NCBI GenBank assembly: GCA_015689745.1
Contig: WVSO01000019.1
Location: 1 to 46,535, forward strand
Direction of reading: 5' to 3'
Origin: Rhodobacterales bacterium HKCCSP123
GTDB lineage: Bacteria > Pseudomonadota > Alphaproteobacteria > Rhodobacterales > Rhodobacteraceae
DNA length: 46,535 nt
Part shown: positions 1 through 7,928 of the stretch, piece by piece
How the letters are laid out: each line of letters begins with the position of its first letter
How positions within the stretch are numbered: position 1 is the first letter of the stretch
Notes under the pieces: generated by a model
Database searches by the model: none
The model's input: the letters and a program-made list of their open reading frames with translations, nothing else
Told to the model about the DNA's origin: nothing
Made by a program: the position numbers and the translations under genes

Positions 1-385
1 ACTCATCCGCCGCGCTGATCACGGCGAAGGCCGGGCTGGTGACGAGGTCATGGGCCTTCAGGAGCCTGTAGACACTGGCCTCTGACACGAAGTAGCGCCG
101 CGTATCGGTGAAGCGGACTGCCAGTTCTCGCGGCGACAGCTCCGGCTCGTCCAGGGCCAGGTCCACGATTTGCCGGCGGACAGGGTCAGGGATACGATTC
201 CAGACCCGGCCCGGGCGTGAGGAGCGGTCTTCGAGACCCGCCTGGCCCAAGGCGAGATACCGATCATACCAGCGATAGAAGGTGGTGCGCGGGATGCCGA
301 GCATGGCCAAGGTGCGCCTCACCGGCAGGTGCGACTGCTCGACGAGCCGGATGATCTCGAGCTTTTCGGAGGCGGGGTATCTCAT
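1..385 (-). CDS. IS3-family transposase OrfB, N-terminal part (runs off the window)
   Basis: The frame starts with ATG at 385, overlapping the orfA stop in an ATGA arrangement, and continues open to base 1 (128 codons). The N-terminus reads as a helix-turn-helix: MRYPASEKLEIIRLVEQS, then an LGIPRTTFYRWYDRY recognition-helix region, followed by a segment with SPRELAVRF and VSEASVYRLLK. This is the DNA-binding part of IS3-type OrfB. The DDE integrase core would lie beyond the window. Whether the complete protein comes from re-initiation or a frameshift cannot be seen; the four-base overlap points to translational coupling. Confidence 0.8.
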   Translation of the reverse strand, partial: MRYPASEKLEIIRLVEQSHLPVRRTLAMLGIPRTTFYRWYDRYLALGQAGLEDRSSRPGRVWNRIPDPVRRQIVDLALDEPELSPRELAVRFTDTRRYFVSEASVYRLLKAHDLVTSPAFAVISAADE

Positions 386-756
386 CCTTCGTCGCCCCCA
401 TCCCCGAGCATGCTTTTTTTGAGCAGGCGGTTCTCAAGGGTCAGATCGGCCACCGCCTCCTTCAGTGCGGCTGCCTCAGCGCGAAGTCCTTTCACCTCGG
501 GGCTGGTCGCCTCTCGCGCCGTGTCACCCGCCAGCCGCTTCTTTCCGGCCTCGAGGAACTCCTTCGACCAGCTGTAATAGAGGCTCGTGGCGATCCCTTC
601 GCGCCGGCAAAGCTCGGCGATGCTCTCTTCGCCCCGCAATCCTTCCAGGACGATGCGGATCTTCTCCTCCGCCGAATGCTGCTTACGCGTTCGGCGGCGG
701 ATGTCTTTGACGACCTTCTCAGCCGACGGCTTCGATGTTCCGGATCTCTGTCTCAT
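382..756 (-). CDS. IS3-family transposase OrfA (124 aa)
   Basis: Start chosen at ATG 756 because AAGGAGTGAAG stands directly before it; an in-frame upstream ATG at 804 has no such site. The basic N-terminus (RRRTRKQHSAEEKIRIVLEGL) leads into an HTH of the transposase_8 type (IAELCRREGIATSLYYSWSKEF). A C-terminal leucine-heptad helix (LRAEAAALKEAVADLTLENRLL in two pieces) is the usual OrfA multimerisation zipper. It forms the transposase with OrfB and acts on the element's own ends. The gene looks intact. Confidence 0.85.
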   Translation of the reverse strand: MRQRSGTSKPSAEKVVKDIRRRTRKQHSAEEKIRIVLEGLRGEESIAELCRREGIATSLYYSWSKEFLEAGKKRLAGDTAREATSPEVKGLRAEAAALKEAVADLTLENRLLKKSMLGDGGDEG

Positions 757-841
757 CTTCACTCCTTGACGGTTCAGATGAGCCAGAAATCCTCCACTAC
801 TCAATCACCCCAGTCTGTCCCATGAGTGCTGATGCCGGACA

Positions 842-1051
842 ATCGGCGGCGTCAGCCTCGGGGGCGGACGGGGAACCATCGTGGGGGTGGTCAGCGGCGT
901 GCTGCTGATCGGCGTCATCAACAACCTGCTGACCCTCGCGCAGGTGCCGTCCTTCTACGTGCAAGCCTCGACGGGCGCGGTCATCATCATCGCGGCGATC
1001 CTGACGACAATGGCGAGCCGCAGGTCGGGCGGTGTGAAGACACGGACCTGA
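842..1051 (+). pseudogene. C-terminal remnant of an RbsC-type sugar ABC permease, cut by the IS
   Basis: Reading in frame from 842 gives IGGVSLGGGRGTIVGVVSG, then a hydrophobic stretch LLIGVINNLLTLAQVPSFY, then VIIIAAILTTMASR and a TGA at 1049-1051. This is the conserved tail of ribose/xylose-type permeases (GGxS...GGxGxxxG, then G-INNGL). Upstream the frame meets a stop at 830-832 inside or at the edge of the insertion sequence, so the rest of the gene is separated from this tail. The aldo/keto reductase follows 56 bp later and was probably in the same sugar catabolism operon. The left part should lie beyond the insertion sequence, outside the window. Confidence 0.7.
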
Positions 1052-1107
1052 TCGAAGACCTCGGCACCGCGCGGAAACGGGCGGTGCATCGGCCTGGGGA
1101 GGGCGAG

Positions 1108-2070
1108 ATGAAGAAACGGCCAATCGGATCAACGGGATTGTCGGTCACACCCATCGGGTTCGGAACCGCCGCCTTGGGCGGAATGCCCGACACCTACGGC
1201 TACGGTGTCGATGACGAGACGGCCTATGCGACGGTCCGCGAGATCCTCGATGGTCCCGTGAACCTGATCGACACCTCGCGCAACTACGGTTTCGGCCGCA
1301 GCGAGGAACGGATCGGAAAGGTGATCCGCGAGCGCGGAGGCCTTCCCGACGGTTTCGTCATTTCGACCAAGCTCGACCGGGACATGGAAACCGGACAGTT
1401 CGACGGCGACCGGGTCCGCCGCTCGGCCGAGGAGAGCCTTGCGGCCCTTGGCATCGACCGGTTCCAGATCCTGCATCTACACGATCCCGAACATGCGCGC
1501 AGCCTCGATGAGATCACGCGGACAGGGGGCGCGCTGGATACGCTGTTCCGGCTGAAGGAAGAGGGCCTCGTCGAGGCGGCCGGCATCGCCATGGGGCGCA
1601 CCGATGTGCTGTTGCCACTGCTGAGGGATTGGCCGTTCGACATCGTGTTGAACCACAATCGGTTCACCCTGCTGAACCGCTCTGCCCAGGAAGCCTTCGC
1701 ATTGGCACAGGCGAAGGGCATGACGGTTTTCAATGCGGCGCCCTACGCAGGCGGCGTGTTGGCCAAGGGCAGCGACAGGGTCAAGCGCATCACCTACCAG
1801 GTGGTCGATGAAGAGGCGCTCGCGCCTGTCCGAAGGATCGAAGAGGTCTGCTCGGAATACGGCGCCGCCCCCGGTGCGGTCGCCCTGCAGTTCTCGATGC
1901 GGCAACCTTTCATCGGGTCGACCATCGTCGGCGTCAGCAAACCTGAACGCGTGCGTCAGACGATCGAATGGGCGACCGCGTCGATGGACGACGACGTATG
2001 GAAAATCCTTGATGAACTCGTCTTCGAGACGGACGATCCCGAAGCGACGCGTGTCTACGTCGCCGGGTGA
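1108..2070 (+). CDS. Aldo/keto reductase, D-threo-aldose/L-fucose dehydrogenase-like (320 aa)
   Basis: Cytoplasmic NAD(P)-dependent oxidoreductase with a TIM-barrel fold. The start is ATG 1108, preceded by GGGGAGGGCGAG; the open frame extends further upstream to 826, but that stretch overlaps the permease remnant. The catalytic tetrad of the family is visible: D55 and Y60 in NLIDTSRNYG, K88 in ISTKLDRD, and H125 in LHLHDPEH. The N-terminal GSTGLSVTPIGFGTAALGG and the C-terminal cofactor region (STIVGVSKPERV) match the sugar dehydrogenase branch acting on L-fucose or D-arabinose. Its position behind a sugar ABC permease tail supports a sugar oxidation role. With the permease broken by the insertion sequence, the gene may have lost its original promoter. 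The substrate is inferred. Confidence 0.8.
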   Translation: MKKRPIGSTGLSVTPIGFGTAALGGMPDTYGYGVDDETAYATVREILDGPVNLIDTSRNYGFGRSEERIGKVIRERGGLPDGFVISTKLDRDMETGQFDGDRVRRSAEESLAALGIDRFQILHLHDPEHARSLDEITRTGGALDTLFRLKEEGLVEAAGIAMGRTDVLLPLLRDWPFDIVLNHNRFTLLNRSAQEAFALAQAKGMTVFNAAPYAGGVLAKGSDRVKRITYQVVDEEALAPVRRIEEVCSEYGAAPGAVALQFSMRQPFIGSTIVGVSKPERVRQTIEWATASMDDDVWKILDELVFETDDPEATRVYVAG

Positions 2071-2216
2071 GGGCCGCTTGGGGCCCGCGCGATGCCCCTG
2101 CGAAGCGTCGTATCGGCTTGTCTGACGGGTGCCTGCAAACGGGACGGCGCCGCTTCCGTCACGGGCCGACAACGATCGCGACGCGACCGAGACGGGCCCT
2201 GCGATCAGGGTCCGGG

Positions 2217-2624
2217 TCAGTGTGAAAAGCGGCGACGCACGTCCTCGATGTCGAGCGTTCGCTCCGTGAGCCCGCCGGACTCCGGCTCGCTTCTTTCCGC
2301 CTCGAAGAAGTCGCCGCCGAAAACGTGCAGAGCCGCCGTCAAACGCGGTATCGGATTGCTGACGGAATGAATGATCCCGGAACCCATCCGGCACTTATCG
2401 CCGGTCGACAGGGCCTTCGCGCCGCCATCCTCCCGTGGTGACAAGCATGTCACACCGGTCGTCTCGCATCTGCAGGCACCGCGCGTCGTTTCAGGCGGAA
2501 CGTCATCGTCCTTCCGTAGCGGCCACCGAAACCGATCGATGCGGGTGCGCGCATGGCGGTTCGTCCCGCCGGCAGCCCAAAGGCGCACGTCCTGCAAGCT
2601 GGTGAACGCCGGGAAGACGGACAC
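2217..2624 (-). pseudogene. Probable cupin (double-stranded beta-helix) remnant
   Basis: The 2071-2784 interval has no convincing full gene, but the minus strand carries a recognisable cupin tail: GDKCRMGSGIIHSVSNP, then LTAALHVFGGDFFEAERS, ending in LTERTLDIEDVRRRF before the TGA at 2217-2219. This resembles the C-terminal half of the small metal-dependent cupins related to cysteine dioxygenase (HSVxNP...HVYGGDFF). Upstream, from about residue 75 of the frame back to 2624, the sequence no longer looks like the family and shows no start with a ribosome site, so I read it as a decayed copy. A short intact gene with a divergent N-terminus is possible. The rest of the interval shows nothing. Confidence 0.45.
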
Positions 2625-2784
2625 GAGCGATGCCGCGTGTCCGCGCGGGCGCGAAAGTCGCCGCGCAGGTCTTCACCGGCAAGTTTTCTTCATCAGCCGA
2701 TTGCAGGCCCGACGGTACGTGCCGTAAGTTCGGGACGCCGGCGATGGGTCCGCGCGAAAGACCACCCCAAGTGAAAGCGGCCAG

Positions 2785-3915
2785 ATGGGCAATGCTCCCA
2801 CTGTGGAAGTCCTTGTAAGACATGAAGACCGGCGCCTCCACGTCTCCGTGGACGGGCCGATGACGATCTACACCGTCAGCGCCCTCGCCGACCGCATCCC
2901 CGAGGTCCCGGAGGGAACCGGGCTTGCGCTCGATCTGTCGGGCGTGACGCGGCTCGACACGGCCGGCGCCTGGCTCGTCGCCACGCTGCAATCCAGGCTG
3001 GCGGATCGTCGGTCGCGCTGCGACCTGCTTGGAACCACGCGGGAGATGGATGAAACTCTTGCAGTCGTGAGCCGTGCCATCCCGCAACCGGAAGACACGG
3101 GACCGCCGCGGCGCAGCCTGGCCATGTCGATCTCGGATTTCGGGCGCGCCGTTGCCGAGACCGGCCGGACAGCGCGCGGGCTGACGGCCTATCTCGGCCT
3201 GTTCATCGCCCGCCTTGGTCGCAGCATCCGGCACCCCGGCAGCTTTCGCCTGACCGCGCTGGTGCACCATTGCGAGGAAGTCGGCCTGAAGGCCGTTCCG
3301 ATCGTTGCGCTCATGTCCTTCCTGATCGGGATCGTGCTGGCCTTCCAGGGCGCATCCCAGTTGCGGCAGTTCGGGGCCGAAGTCTTCGTGGTGGACCTCA
3401 TCGCCGTGTCGATCCTGCGCGAGTTGGGGATCCTTCTGACGGCGATCATCGTCGCAGGGCGGACCGCATCCGCCTTCACCGCGGCGATCGGGTCGATGAA
3501 GATGCGAGAGGAGATCGATGCGATGCGCACGCTGGGCCTCGATCCGGCGACCGTGCTCTTCGTGCCGCGCATCCTTGCGCTTCTGGTGATGTTGCCGATC
3601 CTGGGTCTTATCGCGAATGTCTCGGGTCTCGTGGGGGGTGCCCTGATGTCCTGGCTGGAGCTTGGCATCTCGCCGGAGATGTTCCGCACCCGCTTTGTCG
3701 AGGGCACCGATCTGAGCCATCTGACCGTCGGCATGGTCAAGGCGCCGGTTTTCGCCCTCATCATCGGCATCGTGGGCTGCCACGCCGGAATGCAGGTCGG
3801 AAGCAACGCCGAGTCGCTTGGCCAGCAGACGTCCAAGGCCGTCGTCGCGGCCATCTTCGCGGTCATCGTGGCCGATGCGCTGTTCTCGGTCTTCTTCGCG
3901 GAAATCGGGCTCTGA
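2785..3915 (+). CDS. STAS domain-MlaE permease fusion (376 aa)
   Basis: Inner-membrane permease of an MCE-type phospholipid/lipid ABC transporter. Residues about 1-95 form a STAS domain (LALDLSGVTRLDTAGAWLVATLQ), the fold used by the separate MlaB protein in E. coli; here it is fused in front. Residues about 125-376 are the MlaE permease, with membrane segments such as VALMSFLIGIVLAFQGA and the family signature GRTASAFTAAIGSMKMREEIDAM. The ATPase follows after 2 bp, then the MCE protein and the lipoprotein, all on one strand. The fusion means no separate MlaB is needed. No strong ribosome site precedes ATG 2785, so the N-terminus is the least certain part. Confidence 0.9.
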   Translation: MGNAPTVEVLVRHEDRRLHVSVDGPMTIYTVSALADRIPEVPEGTGLALDLSGVTRLDTAGAWLVATLQSRLADRRSRCDLLGTTREMDETLAVVSRAIPQPEDTGPPRRSLAMSISDFGRAVAETGRTARGLTAYLGLFIARLGRSIRHPGSFRLTALVHHCEEVGLKAVPIVALMSFLIGIVLAFQGASQLRQFGAEVFVVDLIAVSILRELGILLTAIIVAGRTASAFTAAIGSMKMREEIDAMRTLGLDPATVLFVPRILALLVMLPILGLIANVSGLVGGALMSWLELGISPEMFRTRFVEGTDLSHLTVGMVKAPVFALIIGIVGCHAGMQVGSNAESLGQQTSKAVVAAIFAVIVADALFSVFFAEIGL

Positions 3916-3917
3916 TC

Positions 3918-4721
3918 ATGCAGCAGGCACGAGGGAAACCGGTGATCGAGGTGCGCGGGCTGCGCAACCAGTTCGGTTCGCAGGTGGTTCACGAGGGGCT
4001 CGATCTCGACGTCTACCGCGGCGAGGTTCTCGGCATCGTCGGTGGGTCCGGCACCGGGAAATCGGTGCTGCTGCGGACCATCGCCGGGTTGCAGGAGCCG
4101 GCGGGCGGGTCGATCCGTGTGCTTGGGACAGACGTGCGCAGCGCCGACCTTTCTGCGCGGACGGCGCTCCAGGCACGTTGGGGCGTGATGTTCCAGGACG
4201 GGGCGCTGTTCTCGTCCTTGACGGTGCGCGAGAACGTCGAGGTGCCGATGAAGGCCGTGCCGTCGCTTGCGCCGGATGTCGCGCGGGCGCTGGCCGACCT
4301 GAAGATCTCGATGGTCGGCCTGCCCTGGTTCGCGGGGGACAAGTTCCCGTCCGAGCTGTCAGGAGGCATGCGCAAGCGCGCGGGCCTTGCGCGGGCGCTT
4401 GCGCTCGACCCCGAGATCGTCTTTCTCGACGAGCCGACCGCCGGGCTCGACCCGATCGGGGCGGCGGACTTCGACACGTTGATCCGTGGACTCAGCCGGT
4501 CGCTTGGCCTAACCGTCTTCCTGGTGACCCACGATCTCGACACATTGCACGCCGTGTGCGATCGCATCGCGGTGCTGGCCGAGCGCAAGGTGCTTGTGAC
4601 CGGAACGATGGAGGACATGCTGTCCGTCGACCATCCGTGGGTACGCGACTATTTTCACGGTCCGCGCGCACGCGCGGCGATGCACACATCGAACGCCACC
4701 CGGAACGAAGAAGGCCCCTAG
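3918..4721 (+). CDS. MlaF-like ABC transporter ATPase (267 aa)
   Basis: Cytoplasmic ATPase that powers the adjacent lipid permease. Visible motifs in order: Walker A GGSGTGKSV at about 42-50, a Q-loop (MFQDGALFSSLT) at about 91-102, ABC signature LSGGMRKR at 147-154, Walker B EIVFLDEPTAGLDP with catalytic E172, and the switch histidine H205 in LVTHD. LSGGMRKRAGLARAL is typical of the MlaF/Mkl branch. It starts two bases after the permease stop, and its TAG is followed immediately by the TTG start of the MCE gene, so the genes are translationally linked. Length is normal for the family. Confidence 0.93.
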   Translation: MQQARGKPVIEVRGLRNQFGSQVVHEGLDLDVYRGEVLGIVGGSGTGKSVLLRTIAGLQEPAGGSIRVLGTDVRSADLSARTALQARWGVMFQDGALFSSLTVRENVEVPMKAVPSLAPDVARALADLKISMVGLPWFAGDKFPSELSGGMRKRAGLARALALDPEIVFLDEPTAGLDPIGAADFDTLIRGLSRSLGLTVFLVTHDLDTLHAVCDRIAVLAERKVLVTGTMEDMLSVDHPWVRDYFHGPRARAAMHTSNATRNEEGP

Positions 4722-6458
4722 TTGGAAACCAAGGCGAATTTCCTCCTGATCGGCTTGTTTGCCCTTGCCGGGATGCTTGGCATCCTCGGGTTCTTCCTGT
4801 GGCTGGCGCGCGTCGAGCTGGACCGCCAGTTCGCCTACTACGACGTGCGCTTCACATCGGTCGCGGGCCTCAGCGCCGCCTCGGACGTGCGCTTCAGCGG
4901 CCTTCCCGTGGGGCAGGTCGTCGATGTGTCCCTGTCACCCGATCGCGACGGAACAATTCTTGTCCGCCTCGAGGTGGATGCGGCAACGCCCGTCCGCACC
5001 GACAGCGTCGCCACGATCGAATCGCAGGGCGTGACGGGCGTGTCCTTCGTCGGCATCGGCCCCGGCACCGTCGAAAGCCCGCTGTTGTCGCCTGAGGCAG
5101 GAGAAGTCCCCGAGATCGAGGCCGGCCGCTCGACGCTCCAGGCCCTGACCGAAGACGCGCCGGAACTGGTCACTGAAACCCTGCGGGTCGTGCGCGAGAT
5201 CGGCGATCTCTTTTCGGGCGAAAACGAAGGCCGTCTCGAGCGCATCATCGTCAATGTCGAGACCGCCTCCGAAGAGTTCGTGGCCGCGCTCGAGGGCATT
5301 TCGGGGATCACGACGACGGTCACCGAGTTCACCGAGCAGATCAACCGCTTCAACACCACGCTCGACGCGCTGACGCAGGATCTGTCGGTCGTCCTCACCT
5401 CGGCCAACGAGACCTTGCTGTCGATCGACCTTCTGGCGGATCAGGCTACCGCGGTGGTGGCCAGCGGCACCGACACGCTGAACATCGCACAGGGCGCCAT
5501 CGCCGAGGGGCAGCGCTATATCGCCGAGGACCTGACGGCGGTGACGGCGGGTATCCAGGAAACGCTTGTCGCGCTGCGAACCGAGCTTTCGACGATGCGC
5601 ACCGACGCGAGCGCGCTGATGGCGACGCTCGGCACCACGGGTGAAACGGCCACCCTGCGCCTGCAGGAGGCCGAGGCGACGCTGGTCCGGATCGACACGC
5701 TTCTGGGGTCTCTCGACACGACATCGGCGGCGGTCGGCGCGGCCGCCACGCGCATCGACGGGTTGATCGTGGAACAGGGCGCGCCGCTTCTGACCGAGAC
5801 GCGCGCCGCCGTCGCCGCCGCGACCGAGGCGATCGCCACGATCAACGCCACTGCCGAGACCGACCTGCCGGCGGTCATGGCCGATGTCCGGGCCGCGGCC
5901 GAGACGGCGCGGGGCGTGATCACCTCGGTCGGTGCGGATCTCACGGCCGCCACGACCGGACTGCCCGAGCTGGTGACGCAGGCCGGGAGCACGCTGACCC
6001 AGGTGAGCGACACGTTCGCCAATGCCAACGAGACGCTCACGGCCATCAATGCCGCGCTCGAGACCGGACAGCGCACCCTCGTGGCGGCCGAAAGCGCCTT
6101 TGCCGGGGCAGACACGCTCATCAACGAGGAGATGCAGGGGCTGGTCACCGACCTGCGCGCCACGGTCACCGCGCTGACCGAGGCGGTCGGCACGGTGTCG
6201 GAGGATCTGCCGCTCATCTCGGCGGATGTCAGAGCGGCAAGCCAGGCCGCCGCCGAGACCTTCTCGGGGCTTCAGGGGCTCGTCGACGGCTCTGCCCCCG
6301 GCATCCAGGCCTTCACGACGACCGCCCTGCCGCTCTACACGCGGCTTGCCACGGAAACGCGGACCCTGATCGGGAACCTCGACCGCCTGACACAGACGAT
6401 TTCCCGCAATCCGACGCAGTTCCTGCTCAACAGCGACGTTCCCGAATTCAGGAGGTGA
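4722..6458 (+). CDS. MlaD-like MCE-domain protein with long helical tail (578 aa)
   Basis: Periplasmic, membrane-anchored substrate-handling part of the Mla-type transporter. It begins with TTG directly after the ATPase stop, with AAGAAGG upstream. Residues about 8-30 form a single membrane anchor (LLIGLFALAGMLGILGFFLWLA). Residues about 38-115 form one MCE domain (YDVRFTSVAGLSAASDV, then LPVGQV, then GVTGVSFVGI). The remaining 450 or so residues are repetitive and rich in Ala, Thr, Leu and Asp, and look like a long helix or coiled coil. That is much longer than E. coli MlaD (about 180 aa) and suggests a tube or bridge reaching across the periplasm. The gene overlaps the next one at the ribosome site. 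Confidence 0.9.
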   Translation: METKANFLLIGLFALAGMLGILGFFLWLARVELDRQFAYYDVRFTSVAGLSAASDVRFSGLPVGQVVDVSLSPDRDGTILVRLEVDAATPVRTDSVATIESQGVTGVSFVGIGPGTVESPLLSPEAGEVPEIEAGRSTLQALTEDAPELVTETLRVVREIGDLFSGENEGRLERIIVNVETASEEFVAALEGISGITTTVTEFTEQINRFNTTLDALTQDLSVVLTSANETLLSIDLLADQATAVVASGTDTLNIAQGAIAEGQRYIAEDLTAVTAGIQETLVALRTELSTMRTDASALMATLGTTGETATLRLQEAEATLVRIDTLLGSLDTTSAAVGAAATRIDGLIVEQGAPLLTETRAAVAAATEAIATINATAETDLPAVMADVRAAAETARGVITSVGADLTAATTGLPELVTQAGSTLTQVSDTFANANETLTAINAALETGQRTLVAAESAFAGADTLINEEMQGLVTDLRATVTALTEAVGTVSEDLPLISADVRAASQAAAETFSGLQGLVDGSAPGIQAFTTTALPLYTRLATETRTLIGNLDRLTQTISRNPTQFLLNSDVPEFRR

Positions 6459-6463
6459 CCAGC

Positions 6464-7099
6464 GTGCCCCCCCTTCCGAGCCTCCGCGCCACCCTGATCG
6501 CGGCCTTGCTGCCCGTCATCCTGTCGGGGTGCGGCGCGCTGTCGGCCCTGAGCGACGCCGCCGAACCACTCGATGTCTACGAACTGCAGGTGCCGGCCGG
6601 GATCGAGCCCGCGCGCCGCAGCCTGCCGCGCGACGTGATCGTCGAGTTGCCCACCACGAGCGGCGCGCTCGAGACCGACCGGATCATGATCCGGCCCACG
6701 CGCCTGGGGGCGGCCTACCTGCCCGACGCCCGCTGGGGAGAGCCTGCGCCGGTCATGGTGCAGACGGTGCTCACGCGGACGCTCGATGCGACCGGGGCCT
6801 TTCAGTACGTCGGTCGCCGCCCGCTCGGCCCGGGCGGAGATTTCGCGATCGTCACCGAGTTGCTGACCTTCGAGGCGGAAGCGCTCGAGGATGCCGATGA
6901 GGCGCGTGTGGAGGTCCGGATGATCTCGCGCATCGTGCGGGAAGAGGGCATACGGGTCATGGCGACACGCAGCTTCACCGCCTCCGAGGCGGCCGCCTCG
7001 CTCGACGACACCGCGATCGTTGATGCCTTCGACAGGGCGATGGACACCGTCGCGCGGGAGTTTTCCGCCTGGGTGCTGTCTACCCTGGGCGCGTCCTAG
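6464..7099 (+). CDS. PqiC-like auxiliary lipoprotein of the MCE transporter (211 aa)
   Basis: Predicted lipoprotein, of the ABC-type transport auxiliary (DUF330/PqiC) kind. I place the start at GTG 6464 because AGGAGGTGA (6450-6458), which also contains the MCE gene's stop, stands 5 bases before it; GTG 6455 overlapping that stop is the alternative. The N-terminus is a lipoprotein signal with lipobox ILSGC and lipidated C23. Further on are YELQVP, IMIRPTRLGAAYLPDARWGE and a C-terminal FDRAMDTVAREFSAWVL, all typical of the family. It probably docks the MCE tube at the outer membrane. It is the last gene of the four-gene operon. Confidence 0.85.
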   Translation: MPPLPSLRATLIAALLPVILSGCGALSALSDAAEPLDVYELQVPAGIEPARRSLPRDVIVELPTTSGALETDRIMIRPTRLGAAYLPDARWGEPAPVMVQTVLTRTLDATGAFQYVGRRPLGPGGDFAIVTELLTFEAEALEDADEARVEVRMISRIVREEGIRVMATRSFTASEAAASLDDTAIVDAFDRAMDTVAREFSAWVLSTLGAS

Positions 7100-7195
7100 A
7101 TTTCGGCACCGCGTCGAGCGAGACCTCCATCCGGGTGTGCCGGGGGCGACTGGACGGTGCCCGACCCGGACGCGGCATGCGCCTGCAGCCGGAAA

Positions 7196-7852
7196 TCACC
7201 CCACGTGACGCGCAAGGAACGCTTCGGTCAGTGCGTGCGCCTTCTGCGCCGCCTCCGGCACGTAGGAGGGGCGTGCATCGTTCGCGAAGGCGTGGCCGGC
7301 GTCGTAGAGGTGGACCTCCATCTCCGGCAGCTTCGCCATCGCCTCCTCCCGCATCTCGGCTGGCACGTGATCGTCCTGCGATCCGAAATGCGCCAGCACC
7401 GGCGCCCGGAGCGGTTTGTCGAGGTATTGCGGCAGACGCGTCCCGTAGAAGGCCACCGCGGCCGCCACGTCCAGCACCTGCGCCGCGCGGATCGCCAGGC
7501 CGCCGCCCCAGCAGAAGCCGATCACGCCGACCCGCCCGCCGCGCGCGGCCAGTGCGGTCACGGCAGCCGCGATGTCCTGCATCGTCTGCCCGAGGTCGGA
7601 GGCGAGCATCATGTCCCTCCCGCGCGGGCCCTGGTCGAAGGGGATCACCGCCCCCTTTTCATGACGGTCGAATAGGGCCGGGATCGCGACGTCGTATCCA
7701 AGGGCCGCGTAACGGTCCGCAACGCCTTTGAGCTGGTCGGTGAGGCCGAAGATTTCCTGGAGGATGACGAGGCCTCCACGGCGCTCGCCCTGGGCTTCTG
7801 CCATCCAGCAGTCGAAGGAATGGCCGTCGGCGGCCGTGAGGGTCGTCATCAT
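7196..7852 (-). CDS. Dienelactone hydrolase family protein (218 aa)
   Basis: Cytoplasmic alpha/beta hydrolase. The start is put at the paired ATG codons 7852/7849, with AAGGA before them, rather than the longer frame to 7888. The catalytic set of dienelactone hydrolases is visible: nucleophile C114 in GFCWGGG, D160 or D161 in GSQDDHVP, H187 in YDAGHAFA, and the early E33 in LQEIFGL that activates the cysteine. The gene is the last of a minus-strand set after the TRAP receptor (77-bp gap) and may hydrolyse a lactone made in the same catabolic route as the LigI-like enzyme. It converges with the lipid transport operon. The substrate is unknown. Confidence 0.85.
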   Translation of the reverse strand: MMTTLTAADGHSFDCWMAEAQGERRGGLVILQEIFGLTDQLKGVADRYAALGYDVAIPALFDRHEKGAVIPFDQGPRGRDMMLASDLGQTMQDIAAAVTALAARGGRVGVIGFCWGGGLAIRAAQVLDVAAAVAFYGTRLPQYLDKPLRAPVLAHFGSQDDHVPAEMREEAMAKLPEMEVHLYDAGHAFANDARPSYVPEAAQKAHALTEAFLARHVG

Positions 7853-7928
7853 CGCGCGCATCCTTTGCGGTGGGATATGTCGGTTCACCGGCCCCGCGCA
7901 GGGCAGGGCCGGTGATCTGGTCCTTGCC

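Larger units (their letters stand above)
1..841 (-). mobile_element. IS3-family insertion sequence, right part only
   Basis: Two overlapping minus-strand transposase frames (orfA and orfB) with the usual IS3 order run off the left edge of the window, so only one end of the element is visible. The end lies between 822 and 841. One candidate tip is the minus-strand TGGGACAGACTG beginning at 822. The other is the minus-strand TGTCCGGCATC beginning at 841, which is attractive because the interrupted permease frame resumes exactly at 842. The other inverted repeat and any target duplication are outside the window, so the exact boundary is unproven. Confidence 0.75.

Noticed and set aside
2438-2453. 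GTGACA-N4-TGTCAC dyad as a regulatory site
   Set aside because: It lies inside the cupin-like frame, far from any start, and short dyads are expected by chance.
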